DNA of 64,000 nt, taken from the NCBI GenBank assembly GCA_910574455.1, contig CAJSYZ010000001.1, forward strand, positions 2,959,424 through 3,023,423. The letters run 5' to 3'. A program made the translations under genes and the position numbers. The DNA is from Trichaptum fuscoviolaceum (lineage: Eukaryota; Basidiomycota; Agaricomycetes; Hymenochaetales; Trichaptaceae). Positions 12,801 to 25,640 of the stretch are shown here, piece after piece. Under the pieces are notes generated by a model. That model made no database searches, was not told the DNA's origin, and saw nothing but the letters and a program-made list of their open reading frames with translations. Positions within the stretch are counted from its first letter, which is position 1. Every line of letters begins with the position of its first letter.

Positions 12801-14163
12801 CATATTTTATTACCTTCACTATTTCGCGCAGTGGGAAAGTCCATCACGCCATGGCAAAACCCGGACAATGAGTTCATCAGCACACTGTGGGGGAAAGTGT
12901 TTGATTCTGTGGAACTAAGTTACGAAACACAGTTCGCCGACATCTGTTCTCTAGTTGAGTCATTCTTAGTTATCTTCAAGTCACCTTTACCAAATTGAGA
13001 TGCGATCCTTGTATTTCAGGCGGCCCAGAGATGCTCTGATAGCTGGCGCAAGAAACTGTTTGAGAAAGCTGAGCATTCAGTTGCGAGTTTTATCAGCAGC
13101 GAACAATCAAAGTCAATGCAAAACGAAGCAATTGTGAAGACGTTGCAGACGCTAGTTGATAAGAAGAAAGCCGAACCGTTTCTATGGGAAAGCTGGTATA
13201 GTATGGAGAGGGTAAGTAAAAGAGTATTTATTGTCGCATTTTGTGTCCATGTATTGACCCTAAATGTACAGAAGCAAGGACTGTTCTGCTCTGACCTTGT
13301 GGTCTCAGTGTTGTCCGTACACATTGTATTGGCCATGGGTCGGCATAAAATACTGGACAGAAACACCATAGGAAAGCCTATCGGTGCCCTCGCCCTTGCG
13401 GCAACAGCGGTATCTATTTTTTTCAGTACTTATATTGTCCTTATTCGCTGATCTTCTCATGGATAGGTCAAGGTTGCCATTGATAAACAGGTGGCTCGGT
13501 TGCAAAATATCAAAGAAGAACTTGGCGGCGCTGAGTGGTATTTCACTAGCGCTCTGTGGCAGCCTCATACGGACGACTATGTTAACTTGTTGTCGAATCC
13601 CTCTTTCTTCACTGAATCAAACTGGGAAAAGGTTCGATCCCGCCTCCTAGCTTACGATGCCAGTACAGATATCGATACGAGAAAGAACACCGAACTTGTT
13701 GGATCGGGTATCACTGGCAGGGACTTTTCCTTGTACTTTGACATCGTAGATGCAGATTCGACCTGCGAGAAAGCGTATGACGAAGGCGCTGGTAATTGGG
13801 AAGACGGGAGCGATGATAAGGGCGACGAGCGTGAAGGAGCTGAGCATAGAAGCGATGTTGAAGGTGATGCAGAGGACGAGGATGCCGATGCTAAAGGAGA
13901 TGACGACCTGAGTGAGAGCGGGTACGAGGGCGCTGGACAAGATTGAGGGCGAGGGCGAGGACGAGGGCGCGGACGAGGACGAGGGCGCGGACGAGGACGA
14001 GGGCGCGGACGAGGACGAGGGCGCGGACGAGGGCGCGGGCGCGGACGAGGACGAGGACGAGGGCGCGGACGAGGGCGCGGAGAAGGATCCAGGCGGAGAT
14101 GGCGATAATGAGGAGGACGACGCTTCAAAATGGGATTCGGCCACGGACTGCGTAGACTTCTAA
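9890..14163 (+). pseudogene. Many-exon repeat-associated gene, frame-broken
   Basis: It starts MSTRRQTRAKNNNQHPG and continues as a long charged helix of KEE/EEKEK type. It then passes through a series of short basic exons (11504-12434) into a larger domain (about 12.68-13.66 kb) containing FISTLWGKVFDSVELSYE, LWESWYSMERKQGLFCSD and NTIGKPIGALALAATAV. It ends in an Asp/Glu-rich tail encoded by an 18-bp minisatellite. The intron 10367-10420 joins cleanly. Two frame breaks are not explained by introns: near 10200 (AAARYK to KVTAAENQ) and between 13911 and 13943, just before the acidic array. From memory, proteins with this start and with the PIGALALAATAV-type segment form an expanded, uncharacterised agaricomycete family found in repeat-rich DNA. 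I cannot confirm that here. Function is unknown. Confidence 0.6.
13944..14090 (+). repeat. 18-bp GC-rich coding minisatellite
   Basis: About eight imperfect units built from GACGAGGACGAGGGCGCG and shorter versions. In one frame they encode an acidic tail (DEDEGA repeated), in the second Arg-Gly repeats, and in the antisense Pro-Arg repeats. The first frame continues without a stop to 14163 (DNEEDDASKWDSATDCVDF) and matches the acidic composition just upstream (EGDAEDEDADAKGDDD), so it is the likely original frame. The upstream reading frame, however, meets TGA at 13944-13946. Confidence 0.85.
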
Positions 14164-16312
14164 GGGCAAATCGTTCACTGGTGAGCCTCTTCGTTTCGTC
14201 TCTGTCCGTGCGCTCAATAACTTATTACCATCGACTCGCAGAGCAGCCTTCGTTTCTACTGGCACGCCAAAGAACATGCAGAATTGAAGGCACGGTAGCG
14301 AAATGGGCCTGCCACTGCCCGTGGCAGTGGTTCAGAATCGTGTCGTGGCGGGTTCCATGATAGTGACTGCTATGCTTAGTCTTGTGTAAATGACTGATGT
14401 ACTTGAACGCTGAGGCACTGATAGCTACTTACCGTTGTCTTATATTACTTCTGATGCAATGAAATACTTGGATCGTTCTTATGCACTTGAACTCTTGAGC
14501 ACTGCAGTTTGTCTTACAACACTTGTCTCCTGCTGTAATTAAAGGATGAAGCACTGAAGCACTGGAGCACTGGGGTACAGATTGCCTGAAACACTTAGAG
14601 CACTGATTCAGCCAACTCGCCCTTATTTCAGCCAACTGGTCCTGAATAATGGGAGGACATGCATGAATAAGTGCGGTTTGCCTTATTCAGACTTCAAGTC
14701 ACTCAGGACGTTTAAGTAACGCTTAAGTCACTTTCAGCAGAAAGTAGTTTCCCTGATGGAGCCTGAGACTGCCAGTGTCGACTTGTCTTCTGCTCGATAA
14801 CACTATACATATACATACACGTTGATAAACTGAGGTATCTGACACTATATTCTTGATAACGCGACTTTTCCAGACGTATTAGCCTCTATTCTCAGTTACA
14901 ATCTCGAGCTGTTGCAACCTGCATGGGTGATTGAGTTGCACGTACTAGGCTCGCGTGTTCGTATAATCAAGTATCACATTGTAAGAGCAGTCCAAGATGT
15001 GTATTCACAGAGAGCTTATACTGATCATGAGGAGTTAAAGATGGTCCTTATGATATAATGGTCTACATTCGAGGATAAACGCATAGTTTATCTCAAATCC
15101 TCCGATCACAAACTTCGCGAAGCGCTAGTAATGCACAGCATGGGATGGGATGGAAACCTTACGTCCTGTGTTGCACATTCGGCGATGAGTACTCCTGTGA
15201 GTTGAATCAATCAAATTTCAGACATTGACGGCACTCTTACTATTCGTTGTTCTCAGAGATTGGAGTCAGCATCCATCTTTTTGATGTCATGAGTGTCGTT
15301 CTCTACGATGCTTTGAGGTGGCTAAGTTGCAGAACTTTTGCTTCAGCTCACGCCCTATGGCGGTATGAGAGATGCACTATGTTCTACTGTAAGGGATATT
15401 CATACTATCTTACCGAATATTCGCAATCTAGGTCCCTTCGGTCGCTGGTGTATCGATTGGTAGTCATCGACAAAGATTTGGTGTTTCCAACCTCCCATGT
15501 AATATCTTCTTCGGCAGTTCGCATGGATCTCTTCGTAAGGCGGTGCTATTAAGAGACTTCACGCTTGGCTCTCGTATCGCCTTGCTATTGGCTCTGGCGG
15601 TGGCTTGAATTGCAAAACTTTGTGATGGAGGTTAAAAGTTCAGAAGAAGAACTCGATGCTCACTGAGGTGAGTAGTTTATTGGTTGCACTCAGGAACCTT
15701 TCCTTACGTGCCAACTGGTTCTTCTTAGGATAGACTCCATGCCACCATAAGCACGGGACATGCACGAGATGATAAAGCATCATCCGAGTCCTCACCGAGC
15801 TGTCTTCTAGTGGAAGGCTGTCTTTCTTCAACGGATTATAAACATCCTGATGAGATCGGTCTTTCGAACGAGTACTGGATGCTCAGTCTTCTATGAAGAT
15901 GGGCCATTGGCAAGAACTGGGATGGGCCGATAAGAAACTGCCGCCATGTGCCGCGTTTGCCGTCAACTGCGGTCGACGATGTGCTACCATCGAGATATAG
16001 AAATTTCGTCAAAGGTCCTTTTTTGTGGACCCATGGATTTAGATGCACACAGAATAATGTAATCCTGACTCGTTTTCGTTGTGAAAATAAGACGTATCGT
16101 TGTAGAAGAGGCGGTGTCACCAGTGGGTGACATTCGGAGTGTCTAGGTGTTGGTCAGGGACAGTCCGTGACCCGCGCCTCCCTCTTGTCCTTGACCGCCC
16201 ACTGCTACCGTCTGCAATTTCTAAGTCAAATCACTTTCTGTATCTTTGAAAGCCAGCCCTCTACTGTCAAAGGCCGCCGTCTCAGAGCTTGGGTGACTTG
16301 AGAAAAAAATTC
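14164..16312. other. Gene-poor interval with repeat block 4
   Basis: At 14380-14800 the DNA contains clustered GCACTG words, TTCAGCCAACT twice (about 14606-14638), CTTAAGTCACTT and GCCTGAGACTGCCAGTG. This resembles the vocabulary of the earlier blocks in more diverged form. From 14800 to 16312 I see only short frames on both strands without motifs or coherent splicing. No RNA gene was recognised. The last 200 bases are the promoter side of the PHD-finger gene. Confidence 0.6.
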
Positions 16313-19246
16313 ATGGCGTCAGCTGCCAGTATCCCTCAGTGTCTTTTCTCCACGGTTCCGGTGGTGCAGCCTCCCCACCTTGAAGGCGACCCGGCTCTGG
16401 CAACTGAAATTCTACCTGGGCCGCCACCACTTACTTCGATACGTCAACAGCCTAAGAAACTGGACCCTAAGAAACCTCTTGTTCCCCTCTCATATCTCCC
16501 GCACAGTGATCCTGGGACCACATATGCTGGCTTGGCGGGAGGAATGTCAGTGTTGGCCTTACAAGACAATGGCCCTCGCCGGAAACGCGCGCGAATAGAC
16601 AGAGGGTGAGTATAGCCTAACGTTCATCTTTTTATGTTACTGATGGGTACACTTTTGTCCATGCATTTGCGTATTATTATGGGGAAACTATGTCGGTACG
16701 ATGAACTGTGTCACCGTCATTCTCGCCCTTTCCCTTGCGAATTTTACTTCAAAAGGCCCTCAAATCGTGCACAGCGCGCGTCTGCGAGGAATCTCAATCA
16801 ATCCGTCACTACGGGACCTCTTTTACATCCACAAGATATGGATGCATCATCTTCGCACACAGGTCAAGACTTAGAACCATCGTTATTGGGTGATGACGAC
16901 GCGCGTTCTTCGGACTCTCGCTCAGCCTCACTCCAGCTAGTTGGAAGCTCATCGCTTCCGAACCTATCCGAAATGAATGGCCAGAGGTCTAATGTACGGG
17001 AGATGGGGAAGGGGAGAACAGATAAGGAATCAGAAAAGGTCAATATGCGGGTAAAAGAGGAGCCTGCTGCTGTTCATCTTTCTGACATCCCAGCTGCACC
17101 TGTAAGCAATTCTCCTTTCTCTTTCATCCCATCAACTTACGCAGAATAGGCCAATGAAGACCACTGCTCTTCCTGTAGTTCTGTTGGTGCTCTCGTTTAT
17201 TGTGATGGATGTCCGCGAGCATATCACCTATGGTGCCTCAATCCACCCATGGACCACAACGAGCTTCCAGCATCGGAAGAGAACTGGTATTGCCCAAGCT
17301 GCAAACTATCTCAGGTATGCTTGGACTTCCTGTCGGTGTAGCGACACATAGTCAGAGCTCGTCTTTATGTAGGAATCAGCTCCGAAATTTCCACACACGT
17401 TCCTCTCCCCTCTTCTGCAGACTCTTCACTACACTCTTCCCGTTGAATTCCAGTTACCAGATGACATTCGGTGTCATTTCAAGGATGGTGAGCTTGATGA
17501 TTGTATAGAAGTCTTCGAGATGTTGAACGGATGCCATTAGTTGGCACTGGATACGGCGGAGTCTATGTTGACACGTCGACAGTCAAGCCTCCACGCGTCG
17601 GGTAAGCTTCTTTCCACTCTATGCCACAATCCCTGGTTTTAAATGCATACATTCTTTAGACGTCACGGGGTCGGGGAAGAGCGAGATCCCTATCGACTGA
17701 AAGACCATAAAGGTTTGCCGATTCTCTGTTATAAATGCGGAAAATCTGCTCTTCCGCTCGCTTCCTCCTCTGAAGCACCTTTGAAGAGACCTCGGAGGTC
17801 TTCTCGCGCATCCTCACAATCGGATCAGTATAGGAGCATGATGTCCTGTGACTACTGTCCATTACATTGGCATATTGATTGTCTCGATCCGCCGTTAGCT
17901 TCTTTACCGCCTTTTACCAAAAAGTGGAAATGTCCAAACCATGCGAATAGTAGCGCAGTGAGTTAACCTTGGTGTCTACACTTTTAGATTTGTCCACCTA
18001 CATTAGTTTCACAGCCTAAACGACGCATACCGAAGACCGCAGCTCCTCCAATCGATGTCGTTGGACCAGGTGAAACGAACAACGGAAACATTGAAATCAT
18101 CAATATGGATACCCCCATCGAGCAGGAGGAAAGGATGTTGGTGGATGAAGTTTTGATCAACGGAAGACGATACCGTGTACCTGAACGCGTTGTTGTCTTA
18201 GACTTCTGGAACAAAGTTCAGCAGCGGCACGTGGGCCGTTCTAGGTGAGTATACATGATAATGTCTTCCCATCAATAGCTGGACCCTAATGGAAAATCTA
18301 TTTTGAAAGAGAAATTGCCGCAAATCTCTTGTCTCCTTTGACCTCGCTTAGTTCTCTTGATGATTCCGAGAGTCATCCCCCCTCACTTCGACTGGATAGC
18401 GATCTTTCTGACAGCGATGATACACTAAGGGTAGCGGAGGTAAGCAGATGTGTTTGTTCACATCCCATCGTCTATTTAAAACCCTTTCGCAAGGTGCTGT
18501 GCTCTCTGCAATCCCCAGAAACGCGTCTCATACAAGACGTCATACTAGCAGAAGGCGGTTAACGAACAGAGGCACTCAGACAGATCCCGATGAATCCGTT
18601 CGTTTCGCGCGGGAAGACACGGAGCAACTGAGTGGCTTAATGAAAGCAGCCTTCAAGCAGGTGTGTACCCTTCATTAATTATGTGTGTTATTGGCCTCAG
18701 TGTAAACGTCCAAATTGCCAGCTCGACCCAAAACCAGGACAAGTGCGAAAGGCCGGTTCACGAGCAATCAGATCTCCTCATGTTGTTGTGACAAAGCCTA
18801 GCGTCAAGCAGACTGTCAATGGCAGGAGCTCATCTCACGCTACGAAACCTCCAACGTCCTATAACAACCACACGTCGAAAGCGAAAAAGCCCTCTACTCC
18901 TACAATTTTCAGAGCTGCGAACGGGTCGGATGGACCGAACAGTAATATATCTGGCCTATCTAGAACAAAGACTAGTGAGTCAGAACCGAAATCAGGTGGT
19001 TCTCCTTTCAGGATTCGCATACCCGGTCGGACACAGTTGAAGCCACCAGCAGCAGCCGCTCCCATTACCACCGATTTGGCTAATCACAAGGATCAAGACC
19101 GGTCAATATCCTCAGCCTCAGCCTCAGCCTCAACCACCTCATTGAAGTCTCTCCCTAGGCGATCTTCACGCCGGCGTCCATCTGTAACCTCATCCGGAGA
19201 GCAATCTCTCTCATCCGTCAGCACTTTCTTAAGAGATAATAGCTAG
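16313..19246 (+). CDS. RCO1: Rco1-like double PHD-finger protein
   Basis: Probable subunit of the Rpd3S histone deacetylase complex, which acts on transcribed chromatin in the nucleus. The first exons are 16313-16605, 16756-17101 and 17150-17313. The ATG at 16313 is chosen because the frame upstream lacks another ATG. Exon 3 encodes a PHD finger with CSSC..CDGC..YHLWCLNPP..WYCPSC spacing. A following exon gives a conserved-looking FQLPDDIRCHFKD segment. A second, atypical PHD (CYKCGKSALP, then CDYCPLHWHIDCLDPP and WKCPNH) is split by a Ser/Arg-rich insert. After it comes VLINGRRYRVPERVVVLDF, a segment I associate with Rco1/PHF12 relatives. The C-terminal exon (about 18701-19246) is basic, Ser/Pro-rich and disordered. 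The two-PHD order and the YRVPE segment are the basis for the Rco1 call. The closest alternative is a generic PHD protein. Confidence 0.75.
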
Positions 19247-19605
19247 ACATATTTATATAACCACATCTCTTCGGACTTCACTACCGCGCGCTGCTGCATT
19301 TTCCCTCATTCTTGCATCGATATCGCACACAATAATGTATCATCGAAGAATCGATAACGCCTCATTGTAGTGTCTATTCTTATGTTTATTTCGTATCACA
19401 GTGCATACTAGTAGGGCCAGGAAAGTACGAATCTTACATAAGCAGTAGTCCGGAATGCCACCAGTCGCAGTGAATACCTGTAGATGACCCGATAGCGCCG
19501 ATCCAAAGTTACCAGTTCTTGTCTCTTCTCTTACCGAGATAAACTCTAAGAATTCTCATTCCGTTCTTTGTCTCTTTGCTTCATTTGCTTTCATTATCAA
19601 ACAAA
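19247..19605. other. Intergenic, tandem genes
   Basis: This is the 3' flank of the PHD gene and the 5' flank of the phosphomutase gene. Pyrimidine-rich stretches (TCTTTGTCTCTTTGCTTC at about 19566) precede the start codon, as is common in fungal promoters. No repeat or RNA gene was seen. Confidence 0.6.
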
Positions 19606-22584
19606 ATGGACAATGAACTTTCGGAGAAAGTCCAAGAATGGCTCCGCCTTGACAAGGTCTGAAGGCTGCCCCGCCTTTTCCAAAGCTCTGTCGCTCATCC
19701 ATCTCACTACAAATGCATTAGAACCAAGAAACGATAGACGAGGTTACGCGGCTGCTTTCTTCCGGAGATGTCTCTGAACTCAGCCGAAGTATGAGGTAGG
19801 TGGCAATGCTACTCAAGGATGAAATGAAAACTATTCATCAATGATCATATGTACTCAGTAAACGCATAGAGTTCGGCACTGCTGGTACGCCGCCTTCCGT
19901 GATGCTACCTCGTGACCCAAGCTCACTACTGCTGGCAAGGATTGAGATCAAAAATGGGAGCCGGTTGGGCTCGTATGAATGATCTGATCATTATCCAGAC
20001 GTCACAGGTGATGTATCGACTTCGTGCAAGAGCATTTGACACTAACGTATAAAGTTACTTGCTAGGGTCTCGCCGCATATGTATTAAACGTAGTCCCGAA
20101 CGCAAAAGAACGGGGAGTCGTTGTTGGTCACGATCATAGACACCATTCAGAGAAATGGGCGGAATTAGTTGCCATGGTTTTCCTGAACATGGGTTTCAAG
20201 GTCTATCTACATAAAGGGCTTGTTCATACCCCTCTGTAGGTAAACGAGATATTACCACCGGTATTTCATTAACGGTCGTTGTTAGTGTTCCGTTCAGCGT
20301 ATCAAAGCTAAATGCAGCTTGCGGAGTAATGATTACAGGTCCGTACTATATCTTCAATCGTCAGTGCGGAACTAAATGCACTATACTGTTGTGCTTATCA
20401 GCTAGCCATAATCCAAAGGTCAATAGTCTGTGCAAAAAAAATGTGCTGCTCGGGCTTACCTGTTGCAAATTCTAGCAAGATAATGGATATAAGGTATATT
20501 CATATATTCATATGATATGTTGTTGTACTATTCTGATAGCTAATCTAATTAGGTGTACTGGGAAAATGCAGTTCAAGTGAGCGAAGATATCTATTCGACA
20601 ACTGCTGTGTATTGACTACTGCCAGATCATTGGACCGCATGATACTGGCATAGCTAAGTATATAGAAGATAATCTGGTGCCCCTCAGCTGGGACACCGCA
20701 GTGGTTCAATCTTCAACCAGATGCTTGAACATGGTGGATGAAATACGTTCTGCTTATTTCACACAGATAGCCAAGCTCAGCCTACAAGAGTGAGTACCAT
20801 CACATTGATCTTTATAACACTACATCCCGTTCAATGTCATGGCTACCTATATAATCATAGTTCGATCAATTCGAAGAGCACTCTGAAGTTCGTGAATACT
20901 TCTATGCACGGCGTTGGCCATTTAGCTGCTGTATCTGCGTTTGAAGCATTCGGACTTCCACCTTTTACTGCTGTGAAGAAGCAACAGGAGCCCGATCCTG
21001 AATTTCCTACAGTGAAGTTTCCCAATCCAGAAGAAAAGGGTTGGTGTTTCAAGCGCGCATTCTGAAGACGACCATCTGATTACCCCTCAATCCTTCACGC
21101 TTTAGGTGCCCTCGTATGTAGCCTGAAATATCAGATTTCGCTCATCTGGCAACATATGTATTCTTAGGAGCTTGCAATGGAAGAGGCGAATAGCATCGGA
21201 GCAAACTACATATTGGCTCAAGATCCTGACGCTGATCGCTTTGCAGCGGCAGAGAAAGGGTCAACTCTACCTTACTGATGTTCAGTTTAGACTTCATATT
21301 CACGAAATTAATAGGCCCGATGGTAAATGGATCGCGTTTACCGGTGACCAACTGGGTGCAATTTTCGCCTCTCGGTGCCTGGATATGTACAAAGCGTCCG
21401 GGAAGCCAATAGGTGCGCTAGAAGTTACTTTAACTAAGTTCATGACTTGACATATCGATGAACGTATAGGGAAGCTTGCCATGGTCGCATCCACGGTCAG
21501 TTCTAAAATGGTTGAGTCGATGGCCTTAAAGGAGGGCTTCCACTTTGCTGAGTGTCTCACCGGTCAGTCCGGGACTTGTTCCTGAATATGATCTCGGACG
21601 TTCATGGCCGCTGAACGTTTACGGTTTTACATACTATCTCAGGCTTCAAATATATTGGGAATACCGCGTTGAATCTTGTCGACAATGGATTTGAGGTAGA
21701 GTTTGGTTACGAGGAGGCGATAGGCTTTATGATCGGCTCGAATATCCGGGATAAGGATGGTATCTCTGCGACCGTAAGATTTACTAATGTCCTGAAAGAA
21801 AGTCCGTTCCTCAGAGCATTTATAGGCCTGCTTTGCTGAATTAGCCGTCGCCCTTCATTCCAGAGGGTCCTCGGTGTTAGCGTATCTGAATGAATTATAT
21901 CACAAGTGCGCGTTTTCACTCTGTACGGTAAGTAATGAAATAACTATCACTCTTTTAGATATGGATTCTTCAAGACAGCGAACAGTTACTTTATTTGCAA
22001 TGAAGCTCCCACCATCGACAAGATCTTCGCGAAGCTTCGGGCTTACAACTCGGTTCGGATATTTCGTTCACTCCTATTTACAATTGAACCAAATCGTTTC
22101 CCGCCCTTTAGAACCTTAGCGATGGAAAGCCACAGTACCCCAGCTCCATTGCAGGCTTAAAAATAATCGGGATAAGCGACTTGACTGTGGGGTACGACAG
22201 TACCAATCCGCCGACATTCAGACCTACTTTACCTCTATCCTCCGGCCACATGATTCAGTTCAAGGCGCGATCAATGGAGTCGGATACGAAAATCACGTTA
22301 ACGATAAGGTAGGATCATGATGATTTTATGTAAAGATTTAAAGCGTAGAATCGACTAAACTGGTTGTTATGTCGCAGAACTAGCGGTACGGAGCCCAAGG
22401 TGATACACTCTAAATTTGGTCTGGAATTATGAGTGCTAATCCTTTACTCACATAATAGATTAAGTACTACTTAGAGGGCAGTGGCTCCGACTTGAAGTCC
22501 GTCGATAAGGTTCTTATGGATGTGCTGGCGGAACTCCGTGATGTATGGATGGAAGCTGAATTGAATGGGCTTATACTCCCATGA
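19606..22584 (+). CDS. Phosphoglucomutase/phosphopentomutase (PGM2 type)
   Basis: An alpha-D-phosphohexomutase-superfamily enzyme of the eukaryotic PGM2/yeast Pgm3 branch. It interconverts ribose 1- and 5-phosphate and, less well, glucose phosphates in the cytosol. It starts MDNELSEKVQEWLRLDK and is split by more than a dozen short introns. The active-site serine loop TASHNPK is itself split by an intron (GVMIT near 20336, ASHNPK near 20402). The metal-binding loop DPDADRFAAAEK lies near 21228-21260, the sugar-binding GYEEAIGF near 21707, and the C-terminal phosphate-binding RTSGTEPK near 22378-22398, followed by IKYYLEGSG. The order and completeness of these loops indicate a full-length enzyme. 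GFKYIGNTALNL and GISDLTVGYDST are also typical. The stop is at 22582-22584. It is tail-to-tail with the MCM-binding protein gene, 238 bp between stops. Confidence 0.9.
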
Positions 22585-22822
22585 GATATCCCGCGGGATC
22601 AAGACAATCGATAATCACTGTATTGAAAGATCATTTCCCCAAGATTGCAATATTTTACACAGCTTCTAAACACCGAGCAGGAATTCAAGCTGGCAGTCAC
22701 AGTCAGCGAGATTGACGTCGGTTTTCAAGCTCTTTAGCTACGTTCCACGTGTCTAAGCTTAGCCGCTCCTCATTGCGAGAAAGGGATAATAATCTAAAGT
22801 GAAGAAGCTCAACAAATATACA

Positions 22823-24799
22823 CTATCCGGAGTGCACATTACGAGTAACTACTGACCTGGCAATAGACATACGTCGTGTCAGGTCCTCGGGAGTCACTGA
22901 TCTATCGCGCTGGCGCTCTTGAACAAATTCGTTTTGAATATGCTACGGTATACGTTTGTTAGAAATAGCACTGAGTGAGGAAGAAGCAAATTTTACCTGA
23001 GAGATCTCGCTCTCTATTTCCACCTTTCCTGTCTTCGCACTCAGTATCAAATCTCGGGATGCGGAGAGCATCGGGTAGTCAGGAAATATGATTGACTCCC
23101 TGTCCCTGTACAGGTTTGCAGAGGAGTCATAATGTAATGGCACAGTTACGTCCGGCTAAGCGTCAATGCACGTCAGAACCGCAATACAAAACCGGGTGGA
23201 AACAAACAGAACTTCACAAATGAGACTCTTCTTCCCATCGGTCAATGTAATCATGGTTATATCTGTTGGAAATGAGAACTGGCTGAAGGGGAAATTGTAT
23301 CGGAGAGTTTGAAATTTTGAAACATCTCGTAAAGCCTGCACGTTCCTCAAGCCTTTCGTAGAAATCAGCCAAATGAATTTAATGTGGTAAGTCGAGAGTG
23401 TCACCTTTCTCATCGAGCCTTCCTTCTTCAACACCGCTCTCGGAGACAATAAGTGTTGTGGAGGGTGGAACTTGTAGAATTCCCGCGTGCAAGTCCTCGT
23501 CTTTGCTCTCGGGTTCAAAGCTTTCTCTATTTAAGAATTGCAAGCTCAAGGGAATGAAGGAGCAAAGTGGCAATACTTCCGACAACACCACGTGCAGGGC
23601 GGGGATAGATGTGGTGGTGGGTGGCCGAGGGAAATTTGAGAGCGCAAGTGAGGGGGGAAATAGCGGAGGGTTACGAGATCGGCTAGAAGGAGATACTCGG
23701 TCATGCGAAGATCAAGCCAAGGAAGGAGCGTGACCATACACTGAGGATATGCAAGATAATAGAACCCACTCGGCGGCGTCATAATCGCCCCCAAGAGCTG
23801 TGTTGGCGATCCAGGACTTGAGAGCCTCACGGACAGCCAACATGTACGTTCCAGACGGGTAATTCCGGGATAGTATAGTCTTCGGTATCTCCCTGTGGAA
23901 AAGGACATGAAGTGTTGGAACATGTGCCTCATCGGCAAATTCAGACTGTACTCTAGAGGAGACAAATTGTCAGGACAGGTGAACATCCGTCGGTGCAATA
24001 AAACGCACTGGTCTGAGGTAAGAAGACCGACGAAGTTGTAAAGCTCCGTTGGTTTTATCTGCTCTCCCGACGAGCCATAGATCTGGGCCATGACTGTTAG
24101 TACTCGCACGGAAACAGGACTCCCAGCTCCCACCCTACTTTGATCTGGACTGCGACATGATCAGCATCTGGGACAGGAAATTTGTGCGGCCTCTGGTGTG
24201 AAGAAAGAGCCAGTTCCGTGTCTAAGTATGCAAGGCATCCGTAACGTATCTTCACTCTAGAGTCATTATCGGCATACCCGTGCTGGTGACCCAATTTAGA
24301 TCAGCACTCGGAGTGCACCACGGGGCTTCACCAGGAATATTGACGGCCCAGACGACAGTGCGATCCCTGAGGTTTTCAGCGTCATAGCAGGCGCTGTCAT
24401 GCTCTTCAGGAGCAGCTATATTCTCGATACCCCAGCCGCCACACAGGGGTTCCCGTTCATTGGAAGATATGGAAGATAGGTACATCTCGGGAGAACGAGA
24501 CGTATCTTGGACCATTGCACGGAATCGAACCAGTGACCTGCTTCGATGCCGATTCGGCGGCTGGTTCACACACAGAGGAGGTATCTAGAGAACGAAGCAG
24601 TGTAGCTCTCAGTGTCGGTGTTCAGCATGGAGGAGCCTACCTGCTCGAGCGCTTCATCGTCGGGAAACATTGATGAAAAATGCTTGGAAACGACATCAGG
24701 AAAGTCGGCGGATGTCCCCTCAGAGTAGGATTTCTTGTAAAGCCTTATCAGCTCGGCGGAGGGGTCAGAAAGAGTGTCGACGAGTGTTGCAGAGACCAT
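22823..24799 (-). CDS. MCMBP: MCM complex-binding protein
   Basis: A nuclear protein that binds MCM subunits in place of MCM2 and supports MCM assembly and unloading. It starts MVSATLVDTLSDPSAELIRLY. Typical family segments follow: LVRFRAMVQDTSRSPEMYLS, VVWAVNIPGEAPW, KPTELYNFVGLLTSD, LLQLPPSTTLIVSESGVEEG, FPFSQFSFPTD and PLHYDSSANLYRD. The last exon ends RMSIARSVVTRNVHSG with the stop at 22823-22825. At least seven exons are joined by short introns. The Pro-Ser-Thr-Thr-Leu-Ile-Val core corresponds to the strongly conserved LPNNTSLVIDET region of animal MCMBP. The start-to-start gap to the downstream-oriented zinc-cluster gene is 841 bp. Confidence 0.88.
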
Positions 24800-25640
24800 T
24801 GAAATTAAGGTGGTTAGGAGAGAAAGGATATAACTTGAACATTTGAAGCCGCGGCATGCCCATAAAAGGAAAGGACGGAGCCTGAGGTAATGAAAAGGCG
24901 CCGAAGAAGCCACGAAGGCCAACCTGGTTTTGACTCCTACCACTTCTTCCATTTCTCCGCCTTCGCTCTTTCTCCTCTCCATCACTGAGACGGCATCAAT
25001 TCGACTATCATATCGCTAATGTAATTGCGCCAAAAGCACTCGCCCATTATCTCGGAACAGTTGCAGATGTACAGCAACAAGCAGTTTAATTCATCACCGC
25101 TCATTCCTAGCCGCTCGGTGGTCCTCTCCAAGTTTTTTCTCGCTATCCAGTTCTTCCGCTATACTTGTCAATTTCATTTCGGTAAGTAATGTTGCTTTAC
25201 CGCACATCCTACGTAATCTTATTATGCACCTTTGGCATCCACCTTCTCTGTGTCCCTGACATTCCAGAGGGTTGCTCTCACTTTACCCCGTTGTCTTCGA
25301 CTTTTAATCAATATCGGTCTCCGTTTGTTCAGGGCACTTACAAATAATCAAAGTATTGCTTGAGGTCTTGTCTATCGGAGACATACGCCTGGCTTTCGTT
25401 GCTCGTTGCGCCACCTCGCAAACAGCACGTGAAGCCTCATTGCGCCCGTTTCAGGTGCTTACAGCGCCGATTATTCCTTCCGATCCATTGACGGCTTTCT
25501 TCGGTGGAATTCCCATATTTGCGTATCGATCTCTGGTCACTCTCCCGCACTTTAGGACTCACCTCTACGTATAAAAGCACGGTCGAAACCTGCCTTTGGA
25601 TAGCACCAGAACCTTTCTATGCATACTCTCTATCCATCTC
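24800..25640. promoter_or_regulatory. Divergent intergenic region, 841 bp
   Basis: This separates the starts of the MCM-binding protein gene (minus) and the Zn2Cys6 factor (plus). It contains short open frames but no recognisable domain. A GGTAAGTAATG string at 25179 could be the donor of an intron in a 5' leader. No repeats or RNA genes were seen. Confidence 0.5.

Noticed and set aside
13652..14128. Long minus-strand frame of Pro-Arg dipeptide repeats, and a Ser/Ala/Pro one beside it
   Set aside because: They are antisense shadows of the 18-bp acidic minisatellite, with no other coding evidence.
15300..15630. Weak similarity between 15317-15340 and 15599-15624 suggesting a local duplication
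   Set aside because: The match is short and gapped, and the flanks do not align.
24515..24540. tRNA-like T-arm sequence (GGTTCGATTCC on the minus strand)
   Set aside because: It lies within the coding sequence of the MCM-binding protein, and no acceptor stem or anticodon arm can be formed around it.
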